This document shows, piece after piece, positions 4,237 through 6,118 of a DNA stretch of 6,118 bases. Under the pieces are notes generated by a model. That model worked only from the letters and a program-made list of their open reading frames with translations, was not told where the DNA came from and ran no database searches. This DNA comes from Microcaldota archaeon (GTDB lineage Archaea; Aenigmatarchaeota; Aenigmatarchaeia; QMZP01; QMZT01): assembly GCA_013151465.1 (NCBI GenBank), contig JAADIF010000048.1, forward strand, positions 1-6,118, written 5' to 3'. The translations under genes and the position numbers were made by a program. The stretch's first letter is position 1; each line of letters begins with the position of its first letter.

Positions 4237-4926
4237 TTATGAAACACTAAAATATATGATGGTCGAGCCATCTGCATTTTCATGGCGGGTTATTTCAAGA
4301 TTACCAAGCTCTCTTGTATTTTTTACATGAGTTCCGGCGCACGTGCATATATCGGCTCCCGGTATTTCGACGACGCGAAGTGTCCTTATTGATGCGGGAA
4401 GCTTTTGAATGCCTGCAATCCTCAACGGGTCCACCCTTTTGAGAGCATCTTCACGATCAATCTCATAAAACTTCAGATCTGTCCTCTTTCTCACAATGTC
4501 CGCAAAATCCTCCACGATATCAGTTATGACTCCAAGGTTAATTTCGAGCGGTTCTGTTTTAAGAGCGGATTCACCGGTTTCTATAGATACCCCAATGGTT
4601 CTGACTCCATAGCGTCTGGCGATTATACCGGAAATGATATGCTGCGCCGTGTGCATCTTCATAAGTGCATATCTTCTCTCCCAATCAATTATACCATGAA
4701 CCGTATCGGAGCCAATCATCCCTTCAACAAAATGAAATATATCATCTCCATTCCTCGTGACTCTAACCACAGGAACGTTGTTGAGAAATCCCATATCATG
4801 GTCCTGGCCACCGGATTTTGGATAGAATGCCGTTTTATCCAAAACAACAAAACCGTCTCCTCTGCGAACGATGCGCGCATCAAACTCTTTCAGATAAGGA
4901 TCATCCAAATAAAGCTTGACTGTCAT
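4237..4926 (-). CDS. alaX: Alanyl-tRNA editing protein AlaX-M
   Basis: This encodes a free-standing editing enzyme that deacylates mischarged tRNA-Ala (Ser- and Gly-tRNA-Ala for the AlaX-M type). With the ATG at 4926 it has 229 residues, right for the AlaX-M class: an N-terminal beta-barrel domain plus the zinc-dependent editing domain. Visible motifs are FYPKSGGQ (34-41), the zinc pair H92-TAQ-H96, and C196-AGT-H200, all four metal ligands intact. The start is set by AGGTGA (4932-4937), 5 nt upstream; the in-frame GTG at 4935 overlaps that site and is unlikely. A TATA-like AATAAATATAAG at 4955-4966 on the same strand is suitably placed. It is divergent from the zinc-ribbon gene and followed by the surface-protein gene, with which it seems to form an operon without obvious functional link. 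It acts in the cytoplasm. Confidence 0.95.
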   Translation of the reverse strand: MTVKLYLDDPYLKEFDARIVRRGDGFVVLDKTAFYPKSGGQDHDMGFLNNVPVVRVTRNGDDIFHFVEGMIGSDTVHGIIDWERRYALMKMHTAQHIISGIIARRYGVRTIGVSIETGESALKTEPLEINLGVITDIVEDFADIVRKRTDLKFYEIDREDALKRVDPLRIAGIQKLPASIRTLRVVEIPGADICTCAGTHVKNTRELGNLEITRHENADGSTIIYFSVS

Positions 4927-4954
4927 CTCATTCACCTTTTAATAATTGATTTAC

Positions 4955-4966
4955 CTTATATTTATT
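4955..4966 (-). promoter_or_regulatory. TATA box of the alaX operon
   Basis: AATAAATATAAG on the minus strand is centred about 34 bp before the AlaX ATG, leaving a leader of about 10 nt that would contain most of the AGGTGA ribosome site. Confidence 0.45.
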
Positions 4967-5004
4967 CTGCACAAAAGGCCTCATCGGCTAAAACATATTT
5001 AAGC

Positions 5005-5019
5005 TTAAAAACATATAAT
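5005..5019 (+). promoter_or_regulatory. Candidate TATA region for the zinc-ribbon/EF-1beta cluster
   Basis: The AT-rich run TTAAAAACATATAAT ends about 28 bp before the ATG at 5047. A start site 25-30 bp downstream falls at or just before that ATG, suggesting a very short leader or none, in line with the lack of a ribosome site there. Confidence 0.4.
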
Positions 5020-5046
5020 CCATCAAAAGTCGGCGTGTTGTTCACA

Positions 5047-5229
5047 ATGCCGGTAATGAAGGCGATTGATATGAAATGTGTAAGTTGCGGAATTGATGTT
5101 GAAGTTCAGGATAATTGGGTCCAGTTTTCATGTCCATCATGCGGGGAGACCCAGATAGTAAGATGCGAGAAATGCAAGCAGATGGGGAACCCGTACAGAT
5201 GCGAGAAATGCGGTTTTGTCGGGCCTTGA
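5047..5229 (+). CDS. COG2888-like zinc-ribbon protein
   Basis: This encodes 60 residues with four CxxC pairs: C11/C14, C29/C32, C40/C43 and C52/C55, enough for two zinc sites. The order CVSCG, FSCPSCGE, RCEKCK, NPYRCEKCGFVGP is characteristic of the small archaeal zinc-ribbon family COG2888 (predicted RNA-binding, linked to translation; the haloarchaeal member HVO_2753 has been studied structurally). Its position directly upstream of EF-1beta is a recurring archaeal arrangement and supports the call. The start is uncertain: the ATG at 5047 fits a leaderless or short-leader mRNA from the TATA region at 5005-5019, but in-frame ATGs at 5056 and 5071 give 57 and 52 residues and none has a good Shine-Dalgarno. 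The protein is cytoplasmic. Confidence 0.88.
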   Translation: MPVMKAIDMKCVSCGIDVEVQDNWVQFSCPSCGETQIVRCEKCKQMGNPYRCEKCGFVGP

Positions 5230-5252
5230 ACCTTTTTTGAGGAGTGGATATT

Positions 5253-5501
5253 ATGGGAAGTGTTAGGGTTATTGCGAGGGTGACTCCGGACGAGCCTGAA
5301 ATGTTCGATGAGATGAAGAAGGCAATAGAGGCGCTGAATCCCGAGAACTACGAAATAGAAGATATCGGCTTTGGGGTGAAGGCCATAAAGCTTGTAAAGA
5401 TAATACCCGAAGAGGATGGAGCGATGCCAAAATTCGAGGAAGACCTTGAAAAGGCGGCCCATGTCGGAAATTCTGAGATCCTTGCAGTTGACAGGATGTG
5501 A
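5253..5501 (+). CDS. Elongation factor 1-beta (aEF1B)
   Basis: This encodes 82 residues covering the complete archaeal EF-1beta fold, the guanine-nucleotide exchange factor that reloads EF-1A with GTP during elongation. Typical features are the opening strand VRVIARVTPDEPE, the helix FDEMKKAIEAL, the central IEDIGFGVKAIKLVKIIPE, and the end VGNSEILAVDRM. It is slightly shorter than the usual 85-91 residues, with no obvious missing element. The ATG at 5253 is chosen because GAGGAGTG (5239-5246) lies 6 nt upstream; the in-frame GTG at 5244 is part of that site. It follows the zinc-ribbon stop by 23 bp and precedes the nucleotidyltransferase by 23 bp, so the three are probably one transcript. 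A six-T run at 5233-5238 lies just before the ribosome site and could cause some termination. Confidence 0.95.
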   Translation: MGSVRVIARVTPDEPEMFDEMKKAIEALNPENYEIEDIGFGVKAIKLVKIIPEEDGAMPKFEEDLEKAAHVGNSEILAVDRM

Positions 5502-5524
5502 CATCTTTTCGTTTTGGGATATTC

Positions 5525-6118
5525 ATGAAAGCCATAATACTTGCTGGGGGTTTTGCAAAGCGGCTCTGGCCGCTTACAAAAAACTATCCGAAACCGCTTC
5601 TGAAAGTGGGAAATAAGGCAATAATTGACCATATCATAGAAAAGGTTCTCGAAGTCGAGGATATAGAGCGAATATACATAACGACAAACAGCGCATTTGA
5701 GATGCATTTTTCAAATGAGTTAAATGAGCACCTCTCAAAAGAGAATATCGATCTTGTCATCGAGCCCTCATCATCTGAAGAAAACAAGCTGGGCTCGCTT
5801 GGAGCAATAAACCATATAATAAAAAAAGAGGGCATAGACGATGATCTTCTCGTTGTTGCAGGAGATAATCTTTTCGGGTTTAACATAAACGACCTCGTTT
5901 CATATTACAAGGAAAACGGAAGGCCTGTTATAGCATTCTATGATATAAAGGATATGGAAAAGGTAAGAAACAGGTACGGTAATGTGAAGCTTGACGAAAG
6001 CGGGAAAGTTATCGATTTTGTTGAAAAGCCGGCAAGTCCGCATTCAACTCTTGTTAGCACCGGCTGTTATATCTTCCCGAAGAGGATTCTTCCTCTCATT
6101 TTGCTCACCACTTATATA
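5525..6118 (+). CDS. Sugar-phosphate nucleotidyltransferase, 3' end outside window
   Basis: The first 198 codons are present; the frame stays open to the window end. The protein begins MKAIILAGGFAKRLWPLT, the nucleotide-binding signature G-G-x-x-x-R-L-x-P-L-T, followed by PKPLLKV (22-28), the metal-binding GDN (113-115), RYGNVKLDESGKVIDFVEKP (150-169) and STGCYIF (178-184). These place it in the RmlA/glucose-1-phosphate thymidylyl- or uridylyltransferase family (COG1208/COG1209), which makes NDP-sugars for glycans; substrate cannot be told from this part. The ATG at 5525 is the only sensible start, with only a weak GGGAT ahead of it. The last few residues (after RILPLI, reading LLTTYI) fit the family poorly, which may reflect divergence or an error near the sequence end. 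It probably shares the EF-1beta transcript. Confidence 0.9.
   Translation, partial: MKAIILAGGFAKRLWPLTKNYPKPLLKVGNKAIIDHIIEKVLEVEDIERIYITTNSAFEMHFSNELNEHLSKENIDLVIEPSSSEENKLGSLGAINHIIKKEGIDDDLLVVAGDNLFGFNINDLVSYYKENGRPVIAFYDIKDMEKVRNRYGNVKLDESGKVIDFVEKPASPHSTLVSTGCYIFPKRILPLILLTTYI

Noticed and set aside
4215..4283. Upstream in-frame extension of the surface protein (23 more residues)
   Set aside because: It would overlap the end of alaX and hide the signal peptide, while the ATG at 4214 has a well-spaced GGGGGAG site.
4405..5046. Long plus-strand extension upstream of the zinc-ribbon protein
   Set aside because: This part is the antisense of alaX and includes the divergent promoter region; the homologous protein begins around 5047-5071.

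Overview
The window looks like a chromosomal fragment from an archaeon, probably of a DPANN or similarly small-genome lineage. The evidence is an intron-bearing tRNA without an encoded CCA, a class III (QSAMEY-type) signal peptide, archaeal EF-1beta next to a COG2888-type zinc ribbon, AlaX, an archaeal PRC-barrel protein, TATA-like boxes 25-35 bp upstream of genes, and Shine-Dalgarno motifs of the GGAGG/AGGTGA type. The lineage is an inference from gene style; no marker here settles it.

Left part (1-1175): a small two-helix membrane protein gene is followed by about 240 bp rich in inverted repeats. Next comes a decayed accessory stretch: a winged-helix-like gene broken by two frameshifts and a nonsense codon, the start of a second gene overlapping it by ATGA, and, on the other strand, the first ~32 codons of what looks like a tyrosine integrase. 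The integrase start lies about 70 bp from the 3' end of a tRNA gene, so this is best read as the eroded end of an element that integrated at the tRNA.

Middle (1175-3131): tRNA-Thr(UGU) on the minus strand appears to hold two introns, one in the D-loop and one after position 37. Divergent from it is a 29-codon, extremely basic peptide gene that resembles a tiny ribosomal protein (eL41/AURKAIP1-COX24 style). Then come a PRC-barrel gene and an unrecognised, apparently leaderless 130-residue gene (both minus), and a monocistronic pilin-like secreted protein with a class III signal peptide (plus).

Right part (3132-6118): a 205-residue coiled-coil protein (plus) converges on a minus-strand operon that encodes AlaX-M and then a small surface protein with a signal peptide and a C-terminal LPEIG-hydrophobic-basic tail. 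Divergent from AlaX is a plus-strand cluster: a COG2888-like zinc ribbon, EF-1beta and a sugar-phosphate nucleotidyltransferase that runs off the window. Translation genes (tRNA-Thr, the basic peptide, AlaX, zinc ribbon, EF-1beta) are interleaved with cell-surface genes. The most unusual items are the two-intron tRNA beside an integrase relic, the 29-codon peptide gene, the structured region at 387-558, and the possible sorting signal in the small surface protein.
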